Source: Fructobacillus parabroussonetiae
GTDB lineage: Bacteria > Bacillota > Bacilli > Lactobacillales > Lactobacillaceae
Assembly (NCBI RefSeq): GCF_018437265.1
Contig: NZ_JAAMFL010000001.1
Span: forward strand, 1 to 64,000
Direction of reading: 5' to 3'
DNA length: 64,000 bases
The stretch's first letter is position 1. Each line of letters begins with the position of its first letter. Below, piece after piece: positions 10,415 to 18,420 of this stretch. The notes beneath the pieces are model-generated. The model was not told the DNA's origin, ran no database searches, and saw only the letters and a list, made by a program, of their open reading frames with translations. The position numbers and the translations under genes are program-made.

Positions 10415-10549
10415 ATGAAGCGTACATTCCAACCAAAGAAGCGTCATCGCGCACGCGTACACGGTTTCCGTAAGCGTATGTTAACGAGCAACGGTCGTAA
10501 GGTTTTGGCTCGCCGCCGCGCGAAGGGCCGCAAGGTATTATCTGCCTAA
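10415..10549 (+). CDS. rpmH: 50S ribosomal protein L34
   Basis: The 44-aa, very basic protein starts [18 protein letters not shown] and ends GRKVLSA, the L34 pattern with no gaps. It sits in the large ribosomal subunit. TGGAGG lies 9 bases before the ATG. The rpmH-rnpA-yidC order next to the origin is highly conserved. Confidence 0.98.
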   Translation: MKRTFQPKKRHRARVHGFRKRMLTSNGRKVLARRRAKGRKVLSA

Positions 10550-10633
10550 ACAGGTCGCTGCTTGCAGTGGCCTTTTTATTTTCATTGATTCATGCAGGAC
10601 TTCCTGCGTACATAAGAATTTAGGTGGAAACTT

Positions 10634-10993
10634 ATGCGTAAGTCATTTCGGATTAAAAAGCCAGAAGAATTCCAACAAGTCTTTGATCACCACCAATCCG
10701 TGGCAAATAAGTACTTTGTTGTTTACCGTTTGAAAAAAGAAAACCAAAAACATTTCCGTCTCGGCTTATCCGTTGGGAAAAAAATTGGGAAGGCCCACGA
10801 CCGGGTGCACGTCAAACGGCGAATTCGGCAGTCAATGCTTGAGCTAAAACCGTTACTTGATCAACAAAGCGATATTCTTGTGATTGCACGGCCAAGTGTT
10901 GCTGGCGAATCGCAGGCCTTTATCAAAAAACAACTCACCCATGTTTTGGGATTAGCAAAACTACTGAAGGATGAATCACATGGCAAAGATTAA
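10634..10993 (+). CDS. rnpA: Ribonuclease P protein component
   Basis: RnpA is the protein subunit of RNase P, which matures tRNA 5' ends. The 119-aa length is normal. It has the N-terminal KSFRIKKPEEFQQVF and the family RNR-like core GKAHDRVHVKRRIRQ. GGTGG precedes the ATG. It follows rpmH by 84 bases and overlaps the start of yidC by 14 bases. Confidence 0.97.
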   Translation: MRKSFRIKKPEEFQQVFDHHQSVANKYFVVYRLKKENQKHFRLGLSVGKKIGKAHDRVHVKRRIRQSMLELKPLLDQQSDILVIARPSVAGESQAFIKKQLTHVLGLAKLLKDESHGKD

Positions 10994-11819
10994 CAAATGG
11001 GTTAAAACAATTGGCTGGTTGCCACTACTCTTAGCGGGACTGGCAATCGTCGGAATTATTGCAGCTGATCTGTCGTACGATGGGCACGTTCCTGGCACTG
11101 GTCTTTGGGGCGGCTTTGTTGCTTTCTTTATTCGATCGATTCTTGGTGTTTCTTCCTGGTTTTCGGCATCTTATGGGATGGGAATCGTTCTCTTTACGAT
11201 TTTCATCCGTTTCTTTATTCTGCCATTGATGGTTTACCAAATGGACTCCATGAAGAAGATGCAGGTTTTGCAACCGCAGTTAAAAGTCCTTCAGGAAAAG
11301 TACGCTGGTCGCGACACTGAGACGCGCACGCTCCTTGCACAAGAGCAACAGGCTCTTTATAAGGAACACGGCGTTTCACCTTTTGCATCCATGTTACCTT
11401 TGCTCGTGCAGATGCCTGTCTTGATTGCCCTCTACCAGGGAATTCATAACTCATCTGTCTTGCGTTCGGGTTCATTTCTTTGGTTGAACCTTGGGAACCA
11501 GGATCCATATTTTGTTTTGCCAGTTTTGGCTGCCTTGTTTACCTTTGGGTCTTCTTGGTTGTCGACACAGGCCAACCCACAACAAAACGCCATGACGAAG
11601 ATTCTTCCCTTCGTCTTTCCATTCATTATCTTCTTTACTTCTTTGGCTGTGCCTTCCGCCGTTTCGCTTTATTGGGTAGTTGGTAACCTTTTCCAGATGA
11701 TTCAAACTTTCTTCTTGCAAAATCCTTTCAAGTTGAAAAAGGAAAGAGAAGCCGCGCGTGAAAAGGAGAAGGCCCGTGCACGTAAGTTGCGTAAGGCAAC
11801 CCGTTCAAAGAAGCGTTAA
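10980..11819 (+). CDS. yidC: Membrane protein insertase YidC/Oxa1
   Basis: YidC inserts membrane proteins with or after SecYEG. The 279-aa form has an N-terminal hydrophobic segment (residues about 11-30), the conserved membrane core (YGMGIVLFTIFIRFFILPLMVYQ, with the hydrophilic-groove Arg in FIRFF), further TM segments and a basic C-terminal tail rich in Lys/Arg. An in-frame ATG at 10971 is possible, but GAAGG at 10966-10970 abuts it and is correctly spaced for 10980. Most Firmicutes forms have a lipobox Cys after the first hydrophobic segment; none is visible here. Confidence 0.94.
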   Translation: MAKINKWVKTIGWLPLLLAGLAIVGIIAADLSYDGHVPGTGLWGGFVAFFIRSILGVSSWFSASYGMGIVLFTIFIRFFILPLMVYQMDSMKKMQVLQPQLKVLQEKYAGRDTETRTLLAQEQQALYKEHGVSPFASMLPLLVQMPVLIALYQGIHNSSVLRSGSFLWLNLGNQDPYFVLPVLAALFTFGSSWLSTQANPQQNAMTKILPFVFPFIIFFTSLAVPSAVSLYWVVGNLFQMIQTFFLQNPFKLKKEREAAREKEKARARKLRKATRSKKR

Positions 11820-11858
11820 GGGCGACTTTTCTTGATATTTTAAAAGGGGTGGGGCACC

Positions 11859-12782
11859 ATGATTGAAATGTTAAAAGAAAACCCCAACTTCCGTTGGTAC
11901 CATGTGACGAACATGTCTGAAGATTACCGTGAGCAACTACTGCAAAAGCATGGCTTAACGGAGCAAATGTTGGGCTATGCGACGGATCATAACGAATCGG
12001 TTCGGATGGAATTTGATCCGGATGCGGACGAGGCGTTGATTATTTTGGACATCATTTCTGCCGAACCCGAACCCGTGCTCACTCGTCCAATTGGCATTGT
12101 TTTGGTCCATGGTGATTTATACACCTTTGCGCACCGGCCAACCGATTATATGAAAAAAGAGATGCTGTCGGGTAAAATCGATGGGCATCGGCCGGATGAC
12201 GAGCATCTGTCTGTTTTCGAATTTCTGATTACTGGTATCTATCCATTGATGACCATGTACGGAGAAGAAATTACGGAAATCAACCGTCAGCGGCGTGCCA
12301 TTCAGGCCCAGTTTGGTAATCGAAAGCAGTTGACCAAGCAAACCAACGATTTGCTCCATCTACAAATTCAAATGATTTATCTCCAAAACTCGCTGGCCAA
12401 CAACTTGATTATGCTGGATCAGATTCGGCGCTCTTATCAGAGTCACGTGTCAGAAGATGATCTTGATCTGTTGGATGCCGTTCGCGTTGAGGTTGAGCAG
12501 GCTCGTGATATGGCGGGGTTGGCCATGGAAGTGATTAACGCTGTGACCAAGGCCACTGGGACGCTTGGAAACCGCGACTTGAACTGGACGATGAAAGTCT
12601 TGACCGTTTATTCGATCGTCTTTACGATACCAACTGTGGTATCGGGCTTCTATGGTGAAAACGTCGATTACCTGCCCTTTGCCAACCATGCATCCGGCTG
12701 GTGGGTGACGATCATTATTATGATTTTACTGATGGTGGCGGCTACTTATGCCTTCCATCGTTACGGTTTTTTGAAAAAATAA
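11859..12782 (+). CDS. CorA-family magnesium transporter with a GEN motif
   Basis: CorA proteins form pentameric Mg2+ channels with a large cytosolic funnel. This 307-aa protein has the acidic N-terminal domain, the long helix region (residues about 130-240), and two C-terminal TM helices. The signature loop between them, normally GMN, reads Gly266-Glu267-Asn268 in SGFYGENVDYLPF. The nucleotides clearly read GGT GAA AAC. A purine-rich AAGGGGTGGGG precedes the ATG. It stands alone between yidC and a terminator. The family is sure; the transported ion is inferred. Confidence 0.88.
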   Translation: MIEMLKENPNFRWYHVTNMSEDYREQLLQKHGLTEQMLGYATDHNESVRMEFDPDADEALIILDIISAEPEPVLTRPIGIVLVHGDLYTFAHRPTDYMKKEMLSGKIDGHRPDDEHLSVFEFLITGIYPLMTMYGEEITEINRQRRAIQAQFGNRKQLTKQTNDLLHLQIQMIYLQNSLANNLIMLDQIRRSYQSHVSEDDLDLLDAVRVEVEQARDMAGLAMEVINAVTKATGTLGNRDLNWTMKVLTVYSIVFTIPTVVSGFYGENVDYLPFANHASGWWVTIIIMILLMVAATYAFHRYGFLKK

Positions 12783-12786
12783 GGAC

Positions 12787-12810
12787 AGTCTGCTTCGGCG
12801 GGCTTTTTTA
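12787..12810 (+). terminator. Terminator after the CorA gene
   Basis: 7-bp stem (12787-12793 with 12798-12804), UUCG-type loop, then six T. Confidence 0.85.
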
Positions 12811-12897
12811 TTTGAAAGTCTTGGCCTCAGGCTTTTTAAAGTGTGTCATCTGACGTATAATAGTCATGAACGTAATATTAGAATCAATGGAGGCATT

Positions 12898-13407
12898 ATG
12901 CGATTTAGAGCTCGACAAAGCGAAGAGTTCCAGGAACAAAAGGAACGCTTCCTTAAAAAGTCATCGGAGGGAATGATTTCCTTTCGCCGTTTTCTTTTTG
13001 CGCCGAACTTGCTGACTTTTGTGATTTCTGTTGTGGTTGGTAACGCCTTTGGCTCGTCAGTGAAGGAATTGGTTAGTACACTTTTCCATTTCTTTTCGGC
13101 CATTTGGCGTTGGCTCGTCCAGCCCAGTCATCCGATTAACTTTACCAGTACCTGGAATGCGTTATCGGATTTCTTAACTTCAGCGTTAACACTTTTAGCC
13201 ATCGCCCTGGCGGTCTTTTACTTTATTGAGTTTATCAATAACTGGTTAATTGGATCGGAACAGGAAAAATGGGGTTATGATGAACCCCATCAAGATGCGC
13301 TCGACATGCAGGCACTTCAAAAGCAAAACAATGCGTTAGTGAAAAAAAACATTGCCTTGCAAGAAGAAATGATTCAGTTGTTAAAGAATGGAAAAGAAGG
13401 GAAGTAA
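12898..13407 (+). CDS. MscL-like membrane protein
   Basis: This 169-aa protein resembles the large-conductance mechanosensitive channel MscL. An amphipathic N-terminus (FRRFLFAPN) leads into TM1 (LLTFVISVVVGNAFGSSV), then an extracellular loop with a predicted PINF turn, TM2 (ALTLLAIALAVFYFIEFINN) and a charged, probably coiled C-terminal helix (residues 135-165). It is longer than typical MscL (about 125-140 aa). The frame is open upstream, but GGAGG lies 7 bases before this ATG. A TATAAT at 12856-12861 is a likely -10. A 56-aa membrane protein gene follows 3 bases after the stop. It could be a divergent paralogue rather than a working channel. Confidence 0.65.
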   Translation: MRFRARQSEEFQEQKERFLKKSSEGMISFRRFLFAPNLLTFVISVVVGNAFGSSVKELVSTLFHFFSAIWRWLVQPSHPINFTSTWNALSDFLTSALTLLAIALAVFYFIEFINNWLIGSEQEKWGYDEPHQDALDMQALQKQNNALVKKNIALQEEMIQLLKNGKEGK

Positions 13408-13410
13408 CTG

Positions 13411-13581
13411 ATGAAAGTCACGACGGTATATACTGCGATCGCAGCACTTGTTTTATTATTTATTTCAATCGCCTCATGGGTGTTCAAGGCGGAAGATGTT
13501 GCTTTGGTCGCTGCAAACCTGGCAACGATTATGTTGTTGGTCGTTTATCTCTTTGATAATCGGAAGAATGGAAAAGATTAA
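13411..13581 (+). CDS. Small 56-aa two-TM membrane protein
   Basis: Begins MKVTTVYTAIAAL and ends RKNGKD. It has two hydrophobic segments (residues about 6-24 and 31-48) separated by a short charged loop, so it looks like a membrane hairpin. An AAGGGAAG site precedes the ATG. It begins 3 bases after the MscL-like stop and ends before the terminator, so the two are surely co-transcribed. I do not recognise a family; a partner role for the MscL-like protein is inference. Confidence 0.7.
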   Translation: MKVTTVYTAIAALVLLFISIASWVFKAEDVALVAANLATIMLLVVYLFDNRKNGKD

Positions 13582-13610
13582 GCAATCCTTAAGAAGGTTG
13601 TTAATTACTT

Positions 13611-13640
13611 AAGCTAAACCGTCGGTTTAGCTTTTTCTTT
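13611..13640 (+). terminator. Terminator after the MscL-like pair
   Basis: Stem AAGCTAAACC / GGTTTAGCTT (13611-13620 with 13624-13633), 3-base loop, then TTTCTTT. Confidence 0.85.
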
Positions 13641-13645
13641 AAAAA

Positions 13646-13661
13646 TGTTTCACGTGAAACA
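13646..13661. other. parS site 1
   Basis: Perfect 16-bp palindrome TGTTTCACGTGAAACA, identical to the consensus ParB (Spo0J) binding site. It lies about 3.4 kb from the origin. Confidence 0.93.
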
Positions 13662-13672
13662 CTAGTGCGCTT

Positions 13673-13688
13673 TGTTTCACGTGAAACA
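13673..13688. other. parS site 2
   Basis: A second perfect copy of the same 16-bp palindrome, 27 bp from the first centre to centre. It lies just upstream of the esterase start, so bound ParB could affect that promoter. Confidence 0.93.
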
Positions 13689-13702
13689 AAAAGGAACACA
13701 AA

Positions 13703-14596
13703 ATGCTATTTAAAGACCAAAAAGTCACTTTTGCCGGTGTTTTCGTCCTAGAAAGTGTTGGGAAAATCCTTAAAGACCGCCCGTATGGGCCGAGAAACTT
13801 CGAAAAGTACGATCTCTACTTTCCTAAGAAACAGACTGATAAAATGCCCATCTTACTTGATTTACAGGGTGGGGGACTCGTGCGCGGACGAAAGTCATCG
13901 GAAAAGTTGAGCCCGATGCTGCGGTTGACCGAGCAAGGAATTGCCATCACAACAATGAATTATTGTCTGATTTCTGAAAAAGACTATGCCTTTCCAAAAC
14001 AGGTCGCAGAAGTCCGTGCGGTGCTCATTGATTTAAAAAAGCATGCGCAAGAGTGGGGACTTGATTTAAATCGTATTTATTTAACGGGTGAGTCGTCTGG
14101 TGCGCAATTGGCAGTCCTAACCGCTGCCACCGTTTCTGCTGGCGTTAAGCTTGGCTATGCTGACGGGTTGGAGGATGACGTCGGTCAAGTGCCGACGATC
14201 CAAAAGGTCATCGCCTCTTATGGTCCATATGAGTTTGACCAGTTTAAAGAAGAATTTCAGCAAGCAGGGATTCAACCGAAATACAAAGAGTCGGGCGAGC
14301 CTAATTCATTTGAAGGCTTAGCGTTGGGTGGTCATCAAGTGACAGAAAATCCAATTGGTGTTAGTCAGGGGAACCCCGCAAACTACTTCACCAAAGAAAT
14401 GCCAGCACTTTTTGCAATGGCAGGGACAGCAGACCAAGTCGTGCCATTTCAACAGAGTGTTGAAATGGTCAAGCGTTATGAAGCCCTGACTGGTAAGCAA
14501 GCAAAAACCTACTGGCTAACAGGCGGTCATCATGGCATCGCAGACTTTGATAATGAACAGGTCGATCAAATGAAAATCGCCTTTCTCAAGGCATAA
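13703..14596 (+). CDS. Alpha/beta-hydrolase esterase
   Basis: A 297-aa cytoplasmic carboxylesterase-like hydrolase. The oxyanion-hole loop reads DLQGGG (residues 53-58; the family usually has HGGG). The nucleophile elbow is GESSG with Ser131. Likely acid and base are Asp244 (GTADQVV) and His276 or His277 (GGHHG). AAGGA precedes the ATG. No signal peptide. The substrate cannot be read from the sequence. It is a single gene between the parS sites and a terminator. Confidence 0.82.
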   Translation: MLFKDQKVTFAGVFVLESVGKILKDRPYGPRNFEKYDLYFPKKQTDKMPILLDLQGGGLVRGRKSSEKLSPMLRLTEQGIAITTMNYCLISEKDYAFPKQVAEVRAVLIDLKKHAQEWGLDLNRIYLTGESSGAQLAVLTAATVSAGVKLGYADGLEDDVGQVPTIQKVIASYGPYEFDQFKEEFQQAGIQPKYKESGEPNSFEGLALGGHQVTENPIGVSQGNPANYFTKEMPALFAMAGTADQVVPFQQSVEMVKRYEALTGKQAKTYWLTGGHHGIADFDNEQVDQMKIAFLKA

Positions 14597-14627
14597 AAAA
14601 AGGACTGAAATTTTTCAGTCCTTTTTT
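14596..14627. terminator. Bidirectional terminator between esterase and FAD/NAD gene
   Basis: 15-bp inverted repeat (14596-14610 with 14613-14627). The stop codon of the minus-strand FAD/NAD gene lies within it. Confidence 0.9.
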
Positions 14628-16504
14628 GTTAGGAGACGATGAATATGTGGATGCCGTGCTAAGAGAGCGTTCACCAAACGTTTCGACTCTTCAAAAATCA
14701 ATGTATTGACATAGGGACGCGGAATTTCTGTGTTAAACCAGCGCTCACCTTCAAGTGGAATACCAGAAACAAAGAACCCGTTGACAGGATCATTATGATT
14801 ATCGAGAACCGTTAAGGTATCTAAGTCGACTTTGATCGTGTTTGGCAGAAGAGGGGTACCGTCCGCTTTATGCAAACGATCATTGGATCGAATCAACCCT
14901 TGTTTTGCAAGCGATCGAATTAATGGCGATCTAGCGATTGTGAAATCGATTTCAGATAGACGGGCCTCAATCAGCACGTTTCCCTCAAAGTGTTCCTTAT
15001 ACCGGTCGGTTGCAACAAATTTTCCGTGACCAAAACCAGTCTTAAAGTCAGGTCCTGCGATATGAACAATGCCGGCCTCCATCAAAGCATAGAGCTGCTG
15101 CATCCGAACAAGTGGAGGGCCAGCCGATAACTGGTTATCAAAGGCCCGGAAGGTTGTAAGCATCTGTTCATAGCCAGACGTGTAGAAGTAATTCTCGTTG
15201 TAGAGAGTTCGGATGGTATCGCGCATGTCGCGCAAAAGGTAGTAAGCACCGGTTAATGGCGACCAATCATTTCCGAGTTGGGCAGAAAGAATATCATCAT
15301 GAATATGTTTTTTGATATTTTTATTAAATTCTTCATCCGTTTGCCAGCTAAAGGCTGGAAAGACAAGCTCATCCCAATCGAGGTCAGTATCGAGTTGCAG
15401 ATGGTATTTCTGATTAATCGTTGACCAGTTGGACGGATCCAAGAGGAAATGCATAATCTCTGCTTTGGAGACATTGCTTGGCAATGCGAGCTGCTGGACC
15501 TGATTATACAGGTACTTATAGGTCAGCTCTTCCTTTAAAATCCGCATAAAGACATCGTAAGGAATCTTACCAAGGTTATCGTTGGCCTCTGCCTTTAAGC
15601 GATCAAGGGTAAAGAAATGGGGTTGGTAAACCTGTGAGGCTTCTTTTTGATTGGCTCCCTTGGTTCGCGGTGGCAAGCCATTAAATGCACCGGCTACGAT
15701 GGCCGGCTCATGGCCGGAAGGGCGGTAAGAGAGTGATCCGTCGTTGTTTGTGACGAAACTGCCGCCTTTTCCACCAGTCAACGATAATAAGACATCGAAG
15801 AAGGAAAGGCCTAAGCCTTCAATCAGCACCGTATCCTTCTCGCTAATCTTTGAAAAGTCGTTTTCGGCAGGGTGCGAAGCTGGATAGTAGGCATAGTGAT
15901 GCTTTTTGGCAAAGTCAGCCAGGGCCCGCTGTTTTTCATTCAAACGATTATCAAGATGGCCAGGCGCCAAAACAACGCGATCATATTTACCTTCAAAGCC
16001 GTACCGCCCCGTCAAGCTAAAGCGACGGGGGCCTTTCTTCATGTCCGTAATCTCGGTTTGGTGAAAGCGAATCGTGATATTTTTTGGACATGCGGATTGC
16101 AATTCTCCAAAATACCAAGCGGCATAGACACCAAAAAGGCCACGAGAGGCAAAGGTGTTGGATGAAATCAGCGTTAACACTTCATCGCGATAGGCTTTTG
16201 GGTATTCTGGATGGTCATCCAGGTAGTCAAAGGCAACGGTCTGAGCCCAGGTTAAGAGACTGGGGCGGGCAATTGGCACCTCGTGATCAAGTAATTGGTA
16301 GTCGTCAAACAAGGTGACTTGGTTGGCGAAAGAATTCATTAAATAGGCGTGGTTATTTTTGAGGTAAGGGTCCCAAACACGACCACCGATGGGGCTGGGA
16401 TCGAAAAGGTCGATTTCATAAGTTGCTTTTGTGTTAACGGTAAAAAGTAACCGTCCAAGAATGGCTAGATTACGTGGTCCAGCACCGATCAGTGCAATTT
16501 TCAT
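14615..16504 (-). CDS. Large FAD/NAD(P)-binding protein
   Basis: A 629-aa protein with an N-terminal Rossmann dinucleotide motif (GAGPRNLAILG, residues 7-17) of the FAD-NAD(P)-binding class (Pfam NAD_binding_9 type). It has a second glycine-rich block, DTVLIEGLGLSFFDVLLSL, and a GHEPAIVAGAFNG loop. No signal peptide or TM helix is visible, so it is probably cytoplasmic. The reaction is unknown; homologues in lactobacilli are annotated only as FAD/NAD(P)-binding. GGAG precedes the ATG. It has its own promoter and a leader with a terminator-like hairpin. The end of the coding region lies inside the terminator shared with the esterase. Confidence 0.8.
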   Translation of the reverse strand: MKIALIGAGPRNLAILGRLLFTVNTKATYEIDLFDPSPIGGRVWDPYLKNNHAYLMNSFANQVTLFDDYQLLDHEVPIARPSLLTWAQTVAFDYLDDHPEYPKAYRDEVLTLISSNTFASRGLFGVYAAWYFGELQSACPKNITIRFHQTEITDMKKGPRRFSLTGRYGFEGKYDRVVLAPGHLDNRLNEKQRALADFAKKHHYAYYPASHPAENDFSKISEKDTVLIEGLGLSFFDVLLSLTGGKGGSFVTNNDGSLSYRPSGHEPAIVAGAFNGLPPRTKGANQKEASQVYQPHFFTLDRLKAEANDNLGKIPYDVFMRILKEELTYKYLYNQVQQLALPSNVSKAEIMHFLLDPSNWSTINQKYHLQLDTDLDWDELVFPAFSWQTDEEFNKNIKKHIHDDILSAQLGNDWSPLTGAYYLLRDMRDTIRTLYNENYFYTSGYEQMLTTFRAFDNQLSAGPPLVRMQQLYALMEAGIVHIAGPDFKTGFGHGKFVATDRYKEHFEGNVLIEARLSEIDFTIARSPLIRSLAKQGLIRSNDRLHKADGTPLLPNTIKVDLDTLTVLDNHNDPVNGFFVSGIPLEGERWFNTEIPRPYVNTLIFEESKRLVNALLARHPHIHRLLTKKD

Positions 16505-16531
16505 CGTGATTGGCTCCTGCTATTCAAACAA

Positions 16532-16551
16532 AAACGCCAACAAAGAATGTT
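16532..16551 (-). promoter_or_regulatory. Terminator-like hairpin in the leader of the FAD/NAD gene
   Basis: On the minus strand, GCTAACA and TGTTGGC form a 7-bp stem with a 5-base loop, followed by GTTTTTGTTT. It sits between the promoter and the start codon, so it could act as an attenuator. Confidence 0.45.
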
Positions 16552-16619
16552 AGCAAGGCGAATCAAACAAATACCATACCCTGTAATTTTGTATCCGAAA
16601 AATGTTAAGTACTACCTAT

Positions 16620-16648
16620 ATTGTAAGGAAAAACATGTTCTATGTCAA
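16620..16648 (-). promoter_or_regulatory. Promoter of the FAD/NAD gene
   Basis: On the minus strand TTGACA, a 17-base spacer and TACAAT. The leader to the start codon is about 108 bases. Confidence 0.8.
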
Positions 16649-16698
16649 AAATTACAAAATAGACCAATTAAAGTCGCGAGAACGCTGGAGAGGCTTTA

Positions 16699-16707
16699 TG
16701 CTATAAT
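16699..16707 (+). promoter_or_regulatory. tyrS leader promoter, extended -10
   Basis: TGCTATAAT, just upstream of the T-box leader; no good -35. Confidence 0.65.
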
Positions 16708-16714
16708 GTAGCTA

Positions 16715-16917
16715 TCATTGTTGCAGAGCGAAAAGGCACTGGTAAAAAGAGAGCTGACGGGAGCTGTGAGTCAGTCCAACCTTTTCAGGTACACAACGAA
16801 ACGAAATGACGTAAGCGCCGCGTTAAGGCCATTTAAAGCGACCCCAGTAGGGGGTAAATTAGGTGGTACCGCGGTCAGAGTCGTCCTAATCCAAGTGGAT
16901 TAGGACGACTTTTTTTA
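16715..16917 (+). ncRNA. Tyrosine T-box riboswitch upstream of tyrS
   Basis: The leader has the conserved T-box AGGTGGTACCGCGG (16861-16874), whose TGGT pairs the uncharged tRNA acceptor end. A 14-bp terminator follows (16879-16892 with 16897-16910, then a run of T). Stem I lies upstream, and a TAC at 16791-16793 is the likely specifier codon for tyrosine. Uncharged tRNA-Tyr would stabilise the antiterminator and turn on tyrS. The downstream gene agrees with the specifier. Confidence 0.93.
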
Positions 16918-16949
16918 GTTGTTTTAATAAAAAAGCAAAGGGGAATGAC

Positions 16950-18197
16950 ATGAATTTTATTGAAGATTTGAAATGGCGTGGTGCTTTAAACCAGGTCACG
17001 GACGAGGATGGCTTGTTAAAGGCAATGGCGGAGGGGCAAATTGGTGCCTACGTTGGAACCGATCCAACCGCTGATTCCCTTCACCTGGGTCACTTGATTC
17101 CCTTCATGGTCTTGAAGCGTTTTCAAAATGCGGGTGGTAAGGCAGTCATTATCGTCGGTGGCGCAACTGGTTCAATTGGGGACCCCCGCCCAACCACGGA
17201 ACGGCAGCTCTTATCAGAAGAACAGCTAAAGGCAAACGAGAAAGGGATTGCCGAGCAGGTCACCAAGCTCTTTGGACAAAACGGGACAAAGATTGTCAAC
17301 AATGCCGACTGGCTGAACACGATGTCTTTGCCAAGTTTCCTGCGCGACTACGGTAAGCTTTTCTCGATTAACGTGATGTTGAAAAAGGACGTGGTGGCAT
17401 CGCGTTTGGAGACAGGGATTTCGTATACTGAATTCACTTACCAAATTTTGCAAGCCATTGACTTTTTGCACCTTTGGCAAGAAGAAAACGTTCGACTGCA
17501 AATCGGTGGTTCGGATCAGTGGGGAAACATTACCTCTGGTGTGGACTTAATTCATACGATCGAAGGAAATGATGCGCCTGCTTTCGGGTTGACCATTCCG
17601 TTGATGACGGATTCAACGGGCAAGAAGTTTGGTAAGTCCGAAGGAAACGCGATTTGGTTGAACGCCGAAAAAACGTCACCTTATACGTTCTACCAATTCT
17701 GGTACAACCAAGCGGATGCTGACGTTGTGAAGTACTTGAAGTACTTTACCTTCCTATCAAAGGAAGAAATCGAAGAATTAGAAAAAGAAGTCGCCGAAAA
17801 CCCAGGTGCTCGTTTGGGTCAGAAACGCTTGGCCGAAGAGGTGACGGCCTTCGTTCACGGACAAGCTGCCGTTGATGAAGCCGAGGCACTTTCAAAGGCC
17901 CTTTTCTCAGGTGATGTTGCCGAACTGAGTGTTCAGCAAATTCAAGATGTCTTTTCCGGTGTTCCAGGCTTTGAAACGTCAAGTGCCGAACAAAACATTG
18001 TCGACTTTTTGGTGACTGCTGGAATTGAAAAGTCAAAGCGCCAGGCGCGAGAAGACGTAACGAACGGGGCCATTCGGATTAATGGCGAAAAGGTAACCGA
18101 CACGGACGCCGTAGTGAAGCCCGAAAGTGCCTATGAAGGGCAGTATGTGCTCGTACGCCGTGGTAAGAAGAAGTATTTCTTGGGAAGTGTTAAGTAG
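16950..18197 (+). CDS. tyrS: Tyrosyl-tRNA synthetase
   Basis: Class I synthetase that charges tRNA-Tyr. The 415-aa length is normal. HIGH motif is HLGH (residues 45-48) and KMSKS is KFGKS (226-230). A C-terminal S4 domain (about 350-415) has the NGAIRINGEKVTD pattern. AAGGGG precedes the ATG. It is controlled by the T-box in front of it. Confidence 0.97.
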   Translation: MNFIEDLKWRGALNQVTDEDGLLKAMAEGQIGAYVGTDPTADSLHLGHLIPFMVLKRFQNAGGKAVIIVGGATGSIGDPRPTTERQLLSEEQLKANEKGIAEQVTKLFGQNGTKIVNNADWLNTMSLPSFLRDYGKLFSINVMLKKDVVASRLETGISYTEFTYQILQAIDFLHLWQEENVRLQIGGSDQWGNITSGVDLIHTIEGNDAPAFGLTIPLMTDSTGKKFGKSEGNAIWLNAEKTSPYTFYQFWYNQADADVVKYLKYFTFLSKEEIEELEKEVAENPGARLGQKRLAEEVTAFVHGQAAVDEAEALSKALFSGDVAELSVQQIQDVFSGVPGFETSSAEQNIVDFLVTAGIEKSKRQAREDVTNGAIRINGEKVTDTDAVVKPESAYEGQYVLVRRGKKKYFLGSVK

Positions 18198-18256
18198 TTC
18201 ATCCATTGATTTGGAGCTTTTTACTAAAATTTAAAAAAATCAGCAGATGTTTTAAC

Positions 18257-18283
18257 TTGAATTTAATCTCTAAGAACCATAAT
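18257..18283 (+). promoter_or_regulatory. Possible promoter of the candidate small RNA
   Basis: TTGAAT, a short 15-base spacer and CATAAT. The spacing is poor, so this is tentative. Confidence 0.35.
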
Positions 18284-18289
18284 GAGAAA

Positions 18290-18420
18290 CATGATATAGC
18301 AATATATCAAGAAACCAGGTTCCTAGTCACTATAAATACTTCTCTCTAAACCTAATTTATACCTTCTCTCCCGTACTAGGGACCTGGTGATTGAATTGCT
18401 CCCCGAAAGGGGAGTTTTTT
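18290..18420 (+). ncRNA. Candidate structured small RNA with intrinsic terminator
   Basis: The 349-base gap between tyrS and the ABC genes holds no convincing ORF but is rich in structure. There is a hairpin with loop GCAA (7-bp TGATATA/TATATCA, 18292-18309). A long stem, CCAGGTTCCTAGT with ACTAGGGACCTGG (18316-18328 with 18375-18387), encloses a TATAAAT/ATTTATA hairpin and two CTTCTCTC copies. It ends in a terminator, CTCCCC-GAAA-GGGGAG plus T run (18401-18422). The pyrimidine-rich single strands resemble C-rich target-binding motifs of Gram-positive sRNAs. I do not recognise a known family; 6S is not excluded. Confidence 0.55.

Noticed and set aside
16718-16903. 60-codon plus-strand ORF before tyrS
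   Set aside because: It lies entirely within the T-box leader and has no ribosome-binding site.
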